This document shows, piece by piece, positions 51,001-62,885 of a stretch of 64,000 nucleotides of DNA (its first letter is position 1; each line of letters opens with the position of its first letter). The translations under genes were made by a program, and so were the position numbers. Origin of the DNA: Maylandia zebra. Lineage: Eukaryota; Chordata; Actinopteri; Cichliformes; Cichlidae. Under the pieces are notes generated by a model. It was given only the letters and a program-made list of their open reading frames with translations. It was not told where the DNA came from and did not search any database. The DNA is taken from positions 3,085,919 through 3,149,918 of the forward strand of contig NC_135188.1 of NCBI RefSeq assembly GCF_041146795.1. The letters are read 5' to 3'.

Positions 51001-54000
51001 TAACGCCTTCATCCGCATTTTTCATAGATTTCTTTTTGCATCTTTTTCTTGTGCCTCTTTGTGTGGAACAAAGTAATTCAGTACAAAACATGTTTGAGAG
51101 CTTGGATTTTAAAAGCATAACGGCATAATCTGCTAATTCACACGTGCTTAATGTGAAATAAAGAAAATGATCAAGCAAAAAAAAAAAAAAACCTTTAAGA
51201 ACCAATAAATAAAAAGCGATAGGCTTTATTTTTAATTAAATACTCTATCCAACTGCTGATTTTTTTCTTTAATCAATATAGAATATTGTTATCATGGTAG
51301 TAACATAACGAACTTTTCATTACACCAGATGGGTGGTCACTGTTATTATTATTTTTTCTCACATTCACAGTGTGTGGACCACGAATGCACCACGGCCTCT
51401 ATCTGTGCTTTCCTGTTGGTGGCTGTACTGCATCGTCCTTGGGCCTCCTGTGATCCTCCTGTGGCTCTGAACCACGTCCAGGTTGTCTCAGAGCTGCTGC
51501 CTGTAAAAATGCATTTCCCACAGGTAATACACTACATTCCCAGATAACAGGAAGCTAGAACAATAGCAAGGTTACCGTGTCTTTGCATCCTTCTGTGAAC
51601 ATAATCATCACCAGGTGAGTGACCCAGTGTGTCTCATACACACTGAACTTGTTACAGCTCATAAATAGTTTCCTCCTCCATCTTGCATAAGCCATTTGTC
51701 TTTCCATCCCACTTCTGTTGTTGGGGGAAACGGGGTGTTTAATATATCCCACCTCTGAAGATGAAGTGCCATTAATTTTATCCTTCTTTTCAGTTTGCGC
51801 ACTGTCCCTCCAAACAGCGGCTGCCTTCTTCTAATTCCTAATGACTGGTGTGAGTGCTGACTCTGCTATTGTAAAACAAATGATATCTCTGTCCTGTTGG
51901 CATAATCCTAATCTATTTGAATGGAAGGGACTGCATTAAAATGACAAAGGGGAGGGGGGATATTTCCATCTCATGATAAATGTGCAAATGTCCACCAAAG
52001 CTGAATCAGACACCACATTTTAATGGCCTGATTGCACGTTCATTTCTCGCCTCATTCTCTAGCAGCTCTGCTCTTTCCGTTTTCAATGTGGAGCTGGTCA
52101 TATTTTGTCCCAGATTAGTATAGATGACGGCTGACAGTTGCCTCTGCTCAAGGTATTTAGAAGACATAATTCATTCATAGATCTAGAAGTGCTCCCATTT
52201 GTCATCCCCATTTTTTATGCTCAGTGTCTCCACCGTCGCTCATTCCTCTGGGCAGCGATGTGCGTGTGCATGTGCGTGTCGAGGGAGATGAGGGCCAGAG
52301 CAGTTTTCAGCTGCTGTATTAGCTGGCATATGCAAGCAATGAATTATAAGGAGGAAAAGGAGTCAATTATCCACTCCTAAAAGAAGGGCAGAGCCTGTGT
52401 GGCCTAGGGGCCCCGTTCCATACTTACCAAATCATTTCGTAGAAAGGAACTCCAGGAGACCTGGAGAGGAGACTGAGCAGACAGCACAATCACACGCACA
52501 CACGGACGCACACTTACACCTACGGCTTCGACCCTCTCAGCCTCAGCCTCACCCCCCTCTCATCACTGTGCTCACTGCGCCTGCTCATTGCGTCCTCCTG
52601 AGTTAACAAGGACGGGCAGCGATGTGTTGGATCCATATGGTAATAATCCATTTTATACACACCAACTCCTAAAACTGATTTCGGCTGAGCAGGAATGGCC
52701 ACGCCGTGACCGTCAGCCATTTTGCCGTGTCCCAATTCACTCCCCTGACTCCCTTCGAATCAAAATGGGGCTCTGATTGACTGTGCCGCTCCGACTAATA
52801 GAGTGGATATGGTAAATGAAATACCCAGCACTTTCATTCCAAAGTCTCTTACCCCCTGTGTCCCCAGTCACTTTGCCTTGACATATTTTTAGAGATTGAG
52901 CGCTCTATCCTGTTTTTGATGAGGATGGGCCGAGTTGAGGTGCGTGCAGCGGCAGTGGCGGTGATGCCCCGAGAGCAGCCGGGACCCTCGGACACGGGAG
53001 GCCATGCTGACAGGGTCTCTGCTGAGTGACAGGGCCGACACTTAGGGAAATGAGGTCGTTAGACAGCATTACGAGTGGGCTGATAGCTCGGTAATGGGTT
53101 TTAACTTCGGAATTTAACACAGAAGCCCACCGGGGATGGGTTTGATGTGTAGGCGGACAGGTGGGTTCCCACCAAATAACGAAGGCAACTCTCACGGGCA
53201 CCGGAGAAAACTGACTTCTTCGAGAAAGAGGGAATGGAATGAGGAAAAGGAAAGAGCAGGACGGGAAATGTTCTAAAAATAAATTGCACCACATGGTGAG
53301 CCTCTTTAACACAAGGAAATCAGGAAGAAGGTTTCACTAGACGAGTGGCTTTTGTTTTCGGGCTTGCCCTTCCCTTCGGGCTTACTAAGAGAGATTTACT
53401 TTCCTTTAAATTTCCTTTAAATGTCTTTACAGACCCAGTGGAAAATCATCTCCAGCATCAAGATGATTTTCCAAATCTGTTATGGCTCAATTACAGAAGG
53501 TAGTGATTTTGAAAACAATGAACATTTTCCATTTTCTTTGTTAAGTTTCTTTGTTAAGTCAGGAGGTTTATAATTTTGCACGCTGTACGCACACAGCTTC
53601 CAAGCTGCCTTGAGTCTTAAGTAAGGGCGTCTAAATTTAGTGCATAACGATAAACTCTTAAGTTATAAGACATAGGCTAATGCGTAAGGGTGTTAAAACC
53701 AGTGGGATAGTTTAGTGGAGATTAAGGGACGTATCAAAGACTTGTGTAAAGCTCCATCAAGAGCGAGGCAGTTCGGTGGGCATCTGCACACGGTAGTTTG
53801 AAAAAAAAGGGGGCAGAAGTGACTCACAGAGCTTTGGCAGCCGTGAGTGACTGATAATGTCTCAACATCACTCCCATTACTCCTTTTGGCCGTGCTGTGA
53901 AAACGAATGGTCCACTTTAGTGCTGCTGTGGAACTTGCTAGTTCTGTTCAGGAGGAAGATTTAGAAGGGCATTATGGCCGTCCAGCGGAGGGCAAGACAA

Positions 54001-57000
54001 CTCACAGGAGAGGATGAAATGGATGAGGTGGGGTAGAAAGATGACGGCAGTTTCATTCTTTCCCGGACTTGGTCTGGGGGAGATGAATCATGCTTGGCCT
54101 CTGTGAGAGGGTTATGGAGGGAAAAAGAAGGTCAGGTTTCCATGGCAGGATTTTTCACTAGAGCAGATGAGAAAGCTTGGCAATACAAATCAAGTCAAAA
54201 GGCTTCCCAGTGTGTTTCTGCGTCGTGTCCTGCAGGCATCTCTTTCATGGCACTCCAGAGAGTACACAATGAAGTCAACCTCATCAGAACAGTCCAGCTG
54301 GTGAAGAAGTGATTTCTGGTTTATTAGAAGTAGAGGTGTGTGCGTGTGCGTTATGTGTGTGCAAGCGGCAATCTCATTTGTGTTGATTTCCAAAGCATTA
54401 CCTATCTTTCACAAAATGCCGCTGCTCCTTTAATCAGCATCTGTCAGAGGATTCATTATGCCACTTTTAGTGAGCACAAAGCCTTTCTGCAGAGCTGTGA
54501 AAAAAACCAAGAGAAAAACAACAGCTCCTTTCACTTCCAGAGGTGTGGATGATTGCTGCTGCTGGTTTAAGTGACAGGTAAATTGCAGGTTAAGTGGAGA
54601 ACACAGTCTTTAAACAAGAGACTCTAGGCTCCTGCAAATCCTCCTTAGTCTTTAATCTGAATACAAAAGGCAGGGGCGGGGGTATTAAATCTGACCCCTC
54701 AGTGTTCTGTTTGTTCCATACTCCACTCAAGGGCCCGCTGTAGCCGGCAGAGTCCCAGGTTTGCATTTTCCTTTATGCCATGTGGCGGCATTTTAAAAAC
54801 AACACCGTCAAACAACACTGCCTCTTTAGTGGCTAACTTTGAAAGCATAAAGGAAGGCCCGGAGTCACCGGCTTCTCCAGTCTTATCAAACTCTAGCATA
54901 AAATGTAGTTGGGATGTTTTTGTAAAAGGGACTGTTTATTAAATTGTGGATGAAGCACCATAACGCAGCACTATTATCACAGTTCTGCTGTGGAGAAAAA
55001 AAACCCAAATCCTTCTTTATTTAGTAGCAATGACGGTTAGAAAGAGGAGAAGGGGCCGGGGTGAGGCAGGCGGTTAGGGCTTGTCGAGAGAAAGGCGCTT
55101 TGGGTTGTCAACGTTTTAGAGGCTTAGAGTCAAACCTATCCGGGCTCAGGAGAGAGGAGTCTGGGTGTTAGGCAGGCAGAATGACTCCTGATAGAAGGAG
55201 TTTGCGGCTCAAGTCGAGAGGAATCGTCTTGGCTCCCGGATGAGGCGAGGACTAATTGATTCTCTGAAGTTTCCTGTCGCAGAGCCCGATTACAGGTATG
55301 ACCGGATTAAAAAAGGAGAGGGAAAAAAAACAAGGGATCTGGAGGAGGGAAATGGTAAAAATCAAAGAGAAAAGAAGATGAGGGCTGCCATAGACGGATC
55401 AGCATCGCTTATACCCACTGATGTGTTTGCTTGTGTATTTTGTTTGTGCGTGTGTGTTGGTATGCACATGTAGACACACTTCGGTGCAGCTGTGTTTGAT
55501 CTCGGTACTCAGTGGCAATCATCAGGTCACACTGCAAGGCCCCTTTCTCTGGTGTGTTGCACAGGAGCACATTGTGTTGTAGCAGCATGCTTCCCATAAT
55601 CACTCACTTCTGGTTAACACGTCTCAAAGCCAGAGGCATGTGTCTCGCCTGCCCATAACAGTCCATGACAAGATTGAGTACTGAGGCATGTGGGAGCCAT
55701 AGTGAGGCGAGCTCTGAGAGAGAAGCCTTCAGGAGAAGGAGAGTTAGGACGCATATCTAGACCTAAGCTGTCATGCGTGCAGCTGTAATGGCTTGTTTAG
55801 TGGCAAAGTCCAATCTAGGGCCCCAGAGAGCCATTATTCCGGGACTATCGATTGGGCCCTACGGCCACCACAACTCGGGCCCCTGTCCCTGATCCTGTTC
55901 AGTAATAAGCGTACTCATGTCAAGGTGGTAATTATCATTGATCTGTAGCCGCTGTGACAGGGCAGCCGCCCCTTGCTGTGATTCATACGCTACATGGGAC
56001 TACTGGACTTGAGGCACCAAATCACCAGTCTCATAGCCACATGCAGCTTCTGGTGGCACTGCCATGCTGCGTCCTGGAAACAAAGGCGTTAGGAGATGGA
56101 TGTCAGCTTTTTTTTGTTGCTTCCTGGGTGGCAATTTTATATAAGGCTAATTGTGAGCAAGAGTCTCGCATGGCATGAATTCTGATGCTAACTTTGTGCT
56201 GTTCTTGTTCAGACAGCAAAGTCACCTGCAGGAAGTTAAAAAAACAACAACTTCTCTTTATTGTTTCTTCTTCTTCTCCTCACCCATTGTTGTTTGCCCT
56301 CACGTTGCTCTCTTACTTGTGCAGCAGCCGTGTGCTGTCTACTCTCCCCACTTTCTAAGCAGGGAAATCAATCACTGCTCCTATGCAACTCTGTGGTAAC
56401 CTGCGGCACAGTGACAGAAGCAAAACACAATATGTCAGAACACAATGTTATTGTACTATGTTGTGTAGCCACAACTGTTCAAGCCACAAGTGTTTAGCAT
56501 GGCTTTAGGATGCTGCGTCTTTGGGGCAGACTGGAGTATCTCAGCAGCTTTAAGACATTTCAACTGTTTTCTCTGAAGGTTTTGTGTGGACGTTATGGAG
56601 GACCAAAGATAATGACTTTGGTAATCCCCTGACTTAATATTTAGCACCTGCAGCTGTCTAATTCAAGTAGAGCTGCAAAATTACAATTATTCCAGAAATG
56701 CCAGAAGCTGCGTTTTCTCAAATGGCCACTTGAGGCTATTGAGGTGTATGCCCATCAGTGCTGGGGTTGTTACTCAAGAAAACAATGTATTACTCTTCTT
56801 GAAAGCAATTTAGAATGTTACATAATTGTTACATAATTGCAAGCTAAGGAGAAAATAATGAATTAAACTACTCATTTCATTACTGTCTTGTTACTCTGTA
56901 ACAAATGACCTGAAACGCACAGTCACATGATTATCAGTTAACAATATAAACCTAGAAGCTACAGTCCACGCACCAACACAAATCCCTCTCCTAATGAGGA

Positions 57001-57894
57001 CACACATGAGATCTTTCTTTTAGTTTTTAGGTATGAACACAATGCAGAGAACACATAGCAAAGATTCAAACCGGTGTTCAGGGTCTGCCTGCTGAGGCAA
57101 GCGCTCAGCTTTAAATTATCCCGCTGGATTCTTGGCTAGCTTAGCATTAGCATTCTGTCTGAGAAGATGCTTGCAAAAACCTTGAGTTGCTTTAGCATTA
57201 TTATGCAGTTATTTCTGTCCTGGATGAAATCAGTTGATTGTAGCGTGAGTGCGCAAGAAGCAGAAAAACATGTTTATTTGACGTTTCTTTCCCGTTTTAG
57301 AAACCTGACATGCCGATAACCAAAGAACCTTTGTAATTCAAGTTATGACATCATTGTATACCACATAACTGAAAAATGTAATTTGATTTCAGTAATGCCC
57401 AACTCTGTTACACACAACACTAATGCTCATAGACATCTGTGCTAAACGCCCAACTTTAGCAGAAATACGTTTACAGTACTAATTTCTCACTTTGAGTGTG
57501 CTAGGCTTCAACATTCCTAAATATGATATATAATATGATTTGCTTTGTATTTCACTTTATTAATAGACCATCCAAGAATCTGTGATCCAGCTTTGATGAG
57601 TGAAATTTGAATATTTTATTCGTATGTTACTTATCAACAATGCTCAGGTATATGCTCCGTATCTCTATGATGTGCCCCTACAGTCTGTTGATACAACTTA
57701 ATAACCAAACTTGACAGAATTTGCTGATGACCAATCTTCCCAAAATAAACTCACTTCACATTTCACAAGATGACAAAAACCATAATGCTAAAAACTGAGG
57801 TTTTAGGTTGAATTTGTAAATCAATGAATGGTATCTAGGCAGTCGTTTTCATGTCTTATTTAAACTTATTTAATTAATTACACTTTCCTAGTAT
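48089..57894. other. Long non-genic region, possible regulatory domain
   Basis: No confident coding exon in about 9.8 kb. Two exon-like blocks with good splice borders occur at about 49677-49746 and 51370-51523, neither with recognisable protein content. From about 52.0 to 56.2 kb the sequence is low in repeats, fairly GC-balanced and lacks long open frames. That is what a cluster of conserved noncoding elements might look like, but conservation cannot be judged from one sequence. Confidence 0.4.
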
Positions 57895-58720
57895 TCGTTT
57901 TTATGGCATAAAGTCAACAAGTTGCTGGAAACATTCCTCAGAGATTTTGGTCCATGGTGACATGATAGCATCACGCAGTTGCTGCAGATTTGTCAGCTGT
58001 GCATCTATAACGTGAATCTGTTGTTCCATCACAAGACATGGTGTATTATGCTGGAAGAAGTCATTAGTGTGTAACAGAGGGATGTCAGCAAAAATACTCA
58101 GGTTTATCAAAGAATATAGCCACACCATCAGCAGCAGCCTGAACAATGGATACAGGAACAGGATGGGTTTATGCTTTCATGTTGTTTTTACTAAATTCTA
58201 CTTGTCAGATGAGGCACTTATAAAAAATCTTCTAGTAGATCATTTTAATTGTGGCCTCAGTTTCTTGTTCTTAGCTGGTGGTCTTCTGCTCTTGTAGCCC
58301 ATCTGCTTCAAGGTTTCATTCAGAGACGCTCTTCCTTGGTTGTAAAGAATGGTTACATGAGTTACTGTTCCTATCAGATTGACCCAGTCTGTCCATTTTT
58401 ATTTGACCTCTGGCATCAACAAGGCATTTTCACCCAGAAAACTGCTGTTCATTTGATATTTTCTCTATGTAAACCCTGGAGATGGTTGTGCAGGTAAATC
58501 CCAGTAGATCAGCAGTTTCTGAAATACTCAGACCAGCCCATTTGACACCAACAGCTATGCCACATTCACACGCATGTCACACCTCTCTTTCCCATTCTGA
58601 TTCTAGGTTTGAGCTCCAGCAGGTCGTCTTGACCTTGTCTATGTCTCTAAATGCATTGAGTTGCTTCCATGTGACTGGCTGATTATCAGGAGTTTTGCAC
58701 TGATAAGCAATTGAAGAGGT
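57895..58720 (-). mobile_element. Degenerate Tc1-like copy, same family as 1163-1670
   Basis: On the minus strand 58000-57901 reads HVIDAQLTNLQQLRDAIMS, then WTKISEECFQQLVDFMP, the C-terminal part of a Tc1-like transposase. Further pieces of the family follow up to 58720, including the complement of AGTAGATCAGCAGTTTCTGA (58502-58521) and a near-terminal stretch ending AATTGAAGAGGTGT. These match the 5' part of the copy at 1163-1670. The terminal repeat expected next is absent because a LINE tail starts at 58721. Frameshifts, deletions and foreign stretches are abundant. Confidence 0.75.
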
Positions 58721-60660
58721 GTAAGGCAAGGCAAGGCAAGGCAAGTTTATTTGTATAGCACAATTCAACAACAAGGTGATTCAAAGTGCTTTACAGAGAC
58801 ATTAGAAACAAAAACAAATAAAAAGCATGATTTAAAATTGATTAAAACAAGCAAACAAACAAACAAACTGATTAACAAACAAACAAACAAACAAAACAGG
58901 ATATAAAATCAAAACAGATAAAATCAGAACAGTAGATAAAATCAGTAGTTAAATGTAAGTTTTGAAATTTAAGCTTAAAAGTGTGGATTTGGTGCTTTAT
59001 TCAAATGCAGCTGAGAACAGGTGAGTCTTCAACCTGGATTTAAATAAACTGAGTGTTTCAGCTGATCTGAGGCTTTCTGGGAGTTTGTTCCAGATATAAG
59101 GAGCATAAAAGCTGAATGCAGCTTCTCCGTGTCTGGTTCTGATTCTGGGAACTGATAAAAGACCGGATCCAGATGACCTGAGGGATCTGGAAGGTTCATA
59201 CTGGGTCAGGAGGTCATTGATGTATTTTGGTCCTAAACCATTCAGAGCTTTATAGGCCAGCATCAGAACTTTAAAGTCTATCCTCTGACGGACAGGCAGC
59301 CAGTGTAAGGACCTCAGAGCTGGACTGATGTGGTCCACTTTTTTGGTCTTAGTGAGGACTCGAGCAGCAGAGTTCTGAATGAGCTGTAGTTGTCTGACTG
59401 ATTTTTTAGGTAGACCTGTAAAGATGCTGTTACAGTAATCAAGCCTACTAAAGATGAATGCATGGACTAGTTTTTCCAGGTCCTGTTGAGACATCAGATC
59501 TTTTATCCTTGATATATTCTTGAGGTGATAGTAAGCTGACTTTGTTATTGTCTTAATGTGTTTTTCTAAGTTTAGGTCTGCATCCATCACTACACCCAAA
59601 TTTCTCGCCTGGTTTGTGGTTTTTAGATGTATAGATTGAAGTTCTCTGGTGACCTGTAATCGTTTTTCTTTGGCGCCAAAGACTATTACCTCAGTTTTGT
59701 TTTTGTTTAGCTGGAGAAAATTGTGGCACAACCAGTCATTGATTTCCTCAATGCATTTACCAAGAGCCTGTACAGGGCCTCGGTCTCCTGGTGACATTGT
59801 GATATATATTTGTGTGTCATCTGCATAGCTGTGATAGTTTATTTTGTTGTTGTTTATAATCTGTGCCAGTGGGAGCATGTAAATGTTAAACAGAAGGGGT
59901 CCCAAGATGGAACCTTGGGGAACTCCACATGTGATACTTGTCTGCTCAGATGTGAAGTTACCTATTGATACAAAGTATTTCCTGTTTTCTACGTATGTTT
60001 TGAACCAGTTTAGTACAGTTTCAGGCCTAGCCTTTAGCTTTCCCTGTGGCCTTTCACTTTTCAACAGATTTTCAGACCTTATTTCGCTGCTTTTAGATGG
60101 ATGGTTGTCCGATATAGATCCAGGGTCCTTTGATAGTGGAGCAAATCTGTTCTGCAGTTTCACATTCAGTTGTTTTGGAGGTTTGTTGTTAACCTTCCTA
60201 TTCACGGTTGTCCAGTCCTGTTTCCTCCCGTATACAGGGGTAGAAGAGCTTCTCTGTCTCGTAGGAAGTGAAGGCCAGTCGGTTTCAGAGATTTCAGCTC
60301 GCTGTGCCCTGCCTGTGATACGTCCTCCCCCTTCCAGGAGACATGATTTATGTCTTGGTTTTGCACCAAGACAGTCTAAGGGGGGATTATCACTTGAGGA
60401 TTTATAATAATGCACAGAGTCTACTTTCTTGGTCATGTTATCTGTGCTCCTTAGCTGTGTACTAGCTTGCTCATCGCCATTGTTTTGAATCAAAGGCAAG
60501 GTTGTTTCATTTCCACACAGTCCATTTACCTCCACGTTTACTTCTAAGCGATGAATTTTTGTCTCTAGTACTGCAATCTTCTGCAGGAGGCTGTGGTAGT
60601 CATCTGTGGAGAGGGAAGGCATCTTGTTGCTAGTTAGCCTAGCGGTTAGCACCTTTCCAG
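58721..60660 (-). mobile_element. L2-clade LINE with internal deletion
   Basis: Read on the minus strand it runs from about 60660 to 58721. It holds one long open frame (60652-58997), then a 3' UTR with CAAA repeats, then the tail GTAAAGCACTTTGAATCACC, GTGCTATACAAATAAA and terminal (TTGCC)n repeats. RT motif B GVPQGSILGP and motif C YADD are present; endonuclease and RT motif A are absent. The right boundary beyond the start codon is uncertain and could extend to about 60.83 kb. Confidence 0.88.
58997..60652 (-). CDS. 551-residue LINE fusion frame: ORF1-like head joined to RT C-terminal half
   Basis: The frame is open for 551 codons from ATG. Residues 13-41 form a likely coiled coil (DYHSLLQKIAVLETKIHRLE). 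Residues 120-175 are a basic/polar region with ETDWPSLPTRQRSSS and NVKLQNRFAPLS, typical of the N-terminal part of fish LINE proteins. Near residues 205-212 it passes straight into RT sequence TVLNWFKTYVENRKYFVSIG, then GVPQGSILGP (243-252), YADD (276-279), SRLDYCNSIFTGLP, SLHWLPVRQRIDFK and IWNKLPESLRSAE. The apurinic-type endonuclease and RT fingers with motif A are missing, so reverse transcription by this protein is not expected. The frame is nevertheless uninterrupted, which suggests a young deletion or a maintained derivative. Confidence 0.8.
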   Translation of the reverse strand: MLTARLTSNKMPSLSTDDYHSLLQKIAVLETKIHRLEVNVEVNGLCGNETTLPLIQNNGDEQASTQLRSTDNMTKKVDSVHYYKSSSDNPPLDCLGAKPRHKSCLLEGGGRITGRAQRAEISETDWPSLPTRQRSSSTPVYGRKQDWTTVNRKVNNKPPKQLNVKLQNRFAPLSKDPGSISDNHPSKSSEIRSENLLKSERPQGKLKARPETVLNWFKTYVENRKYFVSIGNFTSEQTSITCGVPQGSILGPLLFNIYMLPLAQIINNNKINYHSYADDTQIYITMSPGDRGPVQALGKCIEEINDWLCHNFLQLNKNKTEVIVFGAKEKRLQVTRELQSIHLKTTNQARNLGVVMDADLNLEKHIKTITKSAYYHLKNISRIKDLMSQQDLEKLVHAFIFSRLDYCNSIFTGLPKKSVRQLQLIQNSAARVLTKTKKVDHISPALRSLHWLPVRQRIDFKVLMLAYKALNGLGPKYINDLLTQYEPSRSLRSSGSGLLSVPRIRTRHGEAAFSFYAPYIWNKLPESLRSAETLSLFKSRLKTHLFSAAFE

Positions 60661-62740
60661 GCTATTGAGGCTGCTCGGTGCCCAGACGCTGTAATCAGGC
60701 TTCAGCCTAGGCCACAGACACACGGAGCGCTGAGGACAAGGTAACCATAAAATGTTGCTGTTTCTGTTAAGAACACTCTAGTCCTAATGATCTACAAGTG
60801 TCCAGAAGTTATCGCAGGTAAGCTCACACGGAAAAAAGGGAAAAAATCAGCATAAAAATCAATAAAAATCAATAGTTTGCATGTTAACCTGAATATAGTA
60901 AACATGCAGCAATACCTGTACGCATGGTGTTGTTGGACTACAGCCTCTAAGCTTATTTTTCTTTCCTACTTTTGTTGCAGTGCTATTAACAGTCAACAGA
61001 ACTGCACACTCTATGTCTATTATACTCTTGCTTGAGCTCGTTTGTACGGTTTCATCATTCATTAAAAGTACTTATATTGCGCACACATGGTAAAGCATCT
61101 CTTGGAATGACAGGAAAACAGTAAGAGAAAGACAGAAATATACAGAAATGATGGGTGTCTCAAAGCAAGAAATCAGTTTCCTTTTTGTAAGCACTGGAGC
61201 GGGACTTGTGTCACCTGCAGACCAAACCCCATTTCCTCTGATTAAGTCCGGTGAAATATTCCATTTGTCAGTGTCACAGCCCCGACGCGTTGCTGCAGTG
61301 AGCAGCCAACCATGTCTGTTGACTGTGTCATTCTCGAATTTACATCAGGCATTGACAACATCATCATATAGCTAATGTCCCCTTGGCTTGCTCTTGCTCA
61401 ACCCTTTGCTCATGCTCTTTAGTTTGTTGTTTTTCCCCTCCTGTATCATTTGCCTGTCTGTGTCCTATGCACCTGGTTGTTTTCTGGATCCACCTGTGAT
61501 TTCCTGTGCAGAGTGAAACCCAAAGAGTTTGGCTGAATCTGTGGTCTGGCTACTCACCCAATGACCAAATCTAAAGGGAGTTTTACTTTTATTTTATTTT
61601 ATTTATTTATTTTTATCTGCGTCTTGAGCATCAAGAGCTAACATCACTCAGCCCTCAAACTCTCATGCGTGTGATCTAACCCCATTAGCAGCCAATGTCT
61701 TTTCAGGAGCAGAGCTGGCATGGTTCAGAGCGGATGGAAATTTCAATCTCCCCTCTATCATTTTCCCTATCATTACTCCATTCACCACCATTTCTCTCCA
61801 TCCTGAGTCCCAAGAGGCTGAAAAGGAGGGCATCGTGCACTCTGTTCCCAACTTTAATATGAGTACAGCAAAAAAAAAGAGAGAGAGAGAGCGAGAGAGG
61901 GGGTGTTTATACATTATTAGGGGTCTATTATAAGGCAGCTATCACATTCCGCCTCTTCTCTCCCTTTCCCTTTCATTCCCACACTCTCCTGACAGGTAGC
62001 GGGCGGCTGCCTTGATGACTAGACTCAATCACCTGTGACAGTTTTGATTTGATGTCACTCTCTGGGTCGCTCTATTTGTTTGAGCAGTTAAGAGGTAATT
62101 GTGTGACATTGGCGGTGGAAGACGTGCTTTGGCGGCGCACCCGCTGAACCGAGGGGACGAGTCGAGGGAGTGTGGCAATAATAAATGAGGGCTATTTCCC
62201 TCAGAATGCCAAGACTCTGTGCATGTGTGTGTCCGTGTGTGTGTCTGTGTGTAGCTGATGGGGGGAACAAGACAGGGCGATGAGCCCCTCTACCCTGGGG
62301 GAATTCAACTGTGAGATGCACATTGAGGTCGCCTGCACCCACTCTGATCATCACTTTCACTGGTCTGAACAGAATTGTTTCTGTGCATGTTTTCTTTTTC
62401 TTTCAAAGATGAGTTTGGGTGTCACTCTGAGGAACTTCCGAGCTCTCGAAACAAGTAATGCAGTATTGCTTGTGGGTCTTGGTGGTTGCTGAATTGATCT
62501 GCAAAAACACATTGCGTTTTAAGAGTCAAGAGTCAAATGAAAATGTGAGTTAAGCACATTTGCATTTTCTTTCTGCAACATCACTTTGTTGGCATTACCA
62601 TGACGGTGCACGAGGAACAGAATCCACGGTGAGAATAATTCAGATATCAACCAAAACCTCAGAATGTTGCATTCACTGTAATATTTAACGGCCACATTGT
62701 CATTTCAAGGGGTCCCTGCAGGGGGCAGTGCCAAATGTTT
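60661..62740. other. Intergenic, no gene seen
   Basis: The leftmost part (to about 60.83 kb) may be LINE 5' UTR. The stretch 61.6-62.4 kb is repeat-poor and has balanced composition; it could contain conserved noncoding elements, but this is untested. No exon with protein content is recognised. Confidence 0.4.
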
Positions 62741-62830
62741 GATTTGGCAGTTTTGGGTTTTTTTTGGATGCCCTTCCTGATGTACCCCCAAAGGGCTTTG
62801 TGTCCCCTCCCAGAACTGAACTAGGAACTC
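62741..62830. repeat. Worn interspersed repeat fragment
   Basis: TTTGGATGCCCTTCCTGATG followed by CCAAAGGGCTTTGTGTCCCC resembles a common fish retroelement-derived repeat carrying GGATGCCCTTCCTGACGC. The copy is short and degraded. Confidence 0.45.
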
Positions 62831-62885
62831 ACTTTGTTAGGTGAATTCAATGATAATGATAATAAGTTATGAATGAAAAAAGTAA

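Noticed and set aside
59883-60407. 174-codon plus-strand frame
   Set aside because: Antisense shadow of the LINE fusion frame.
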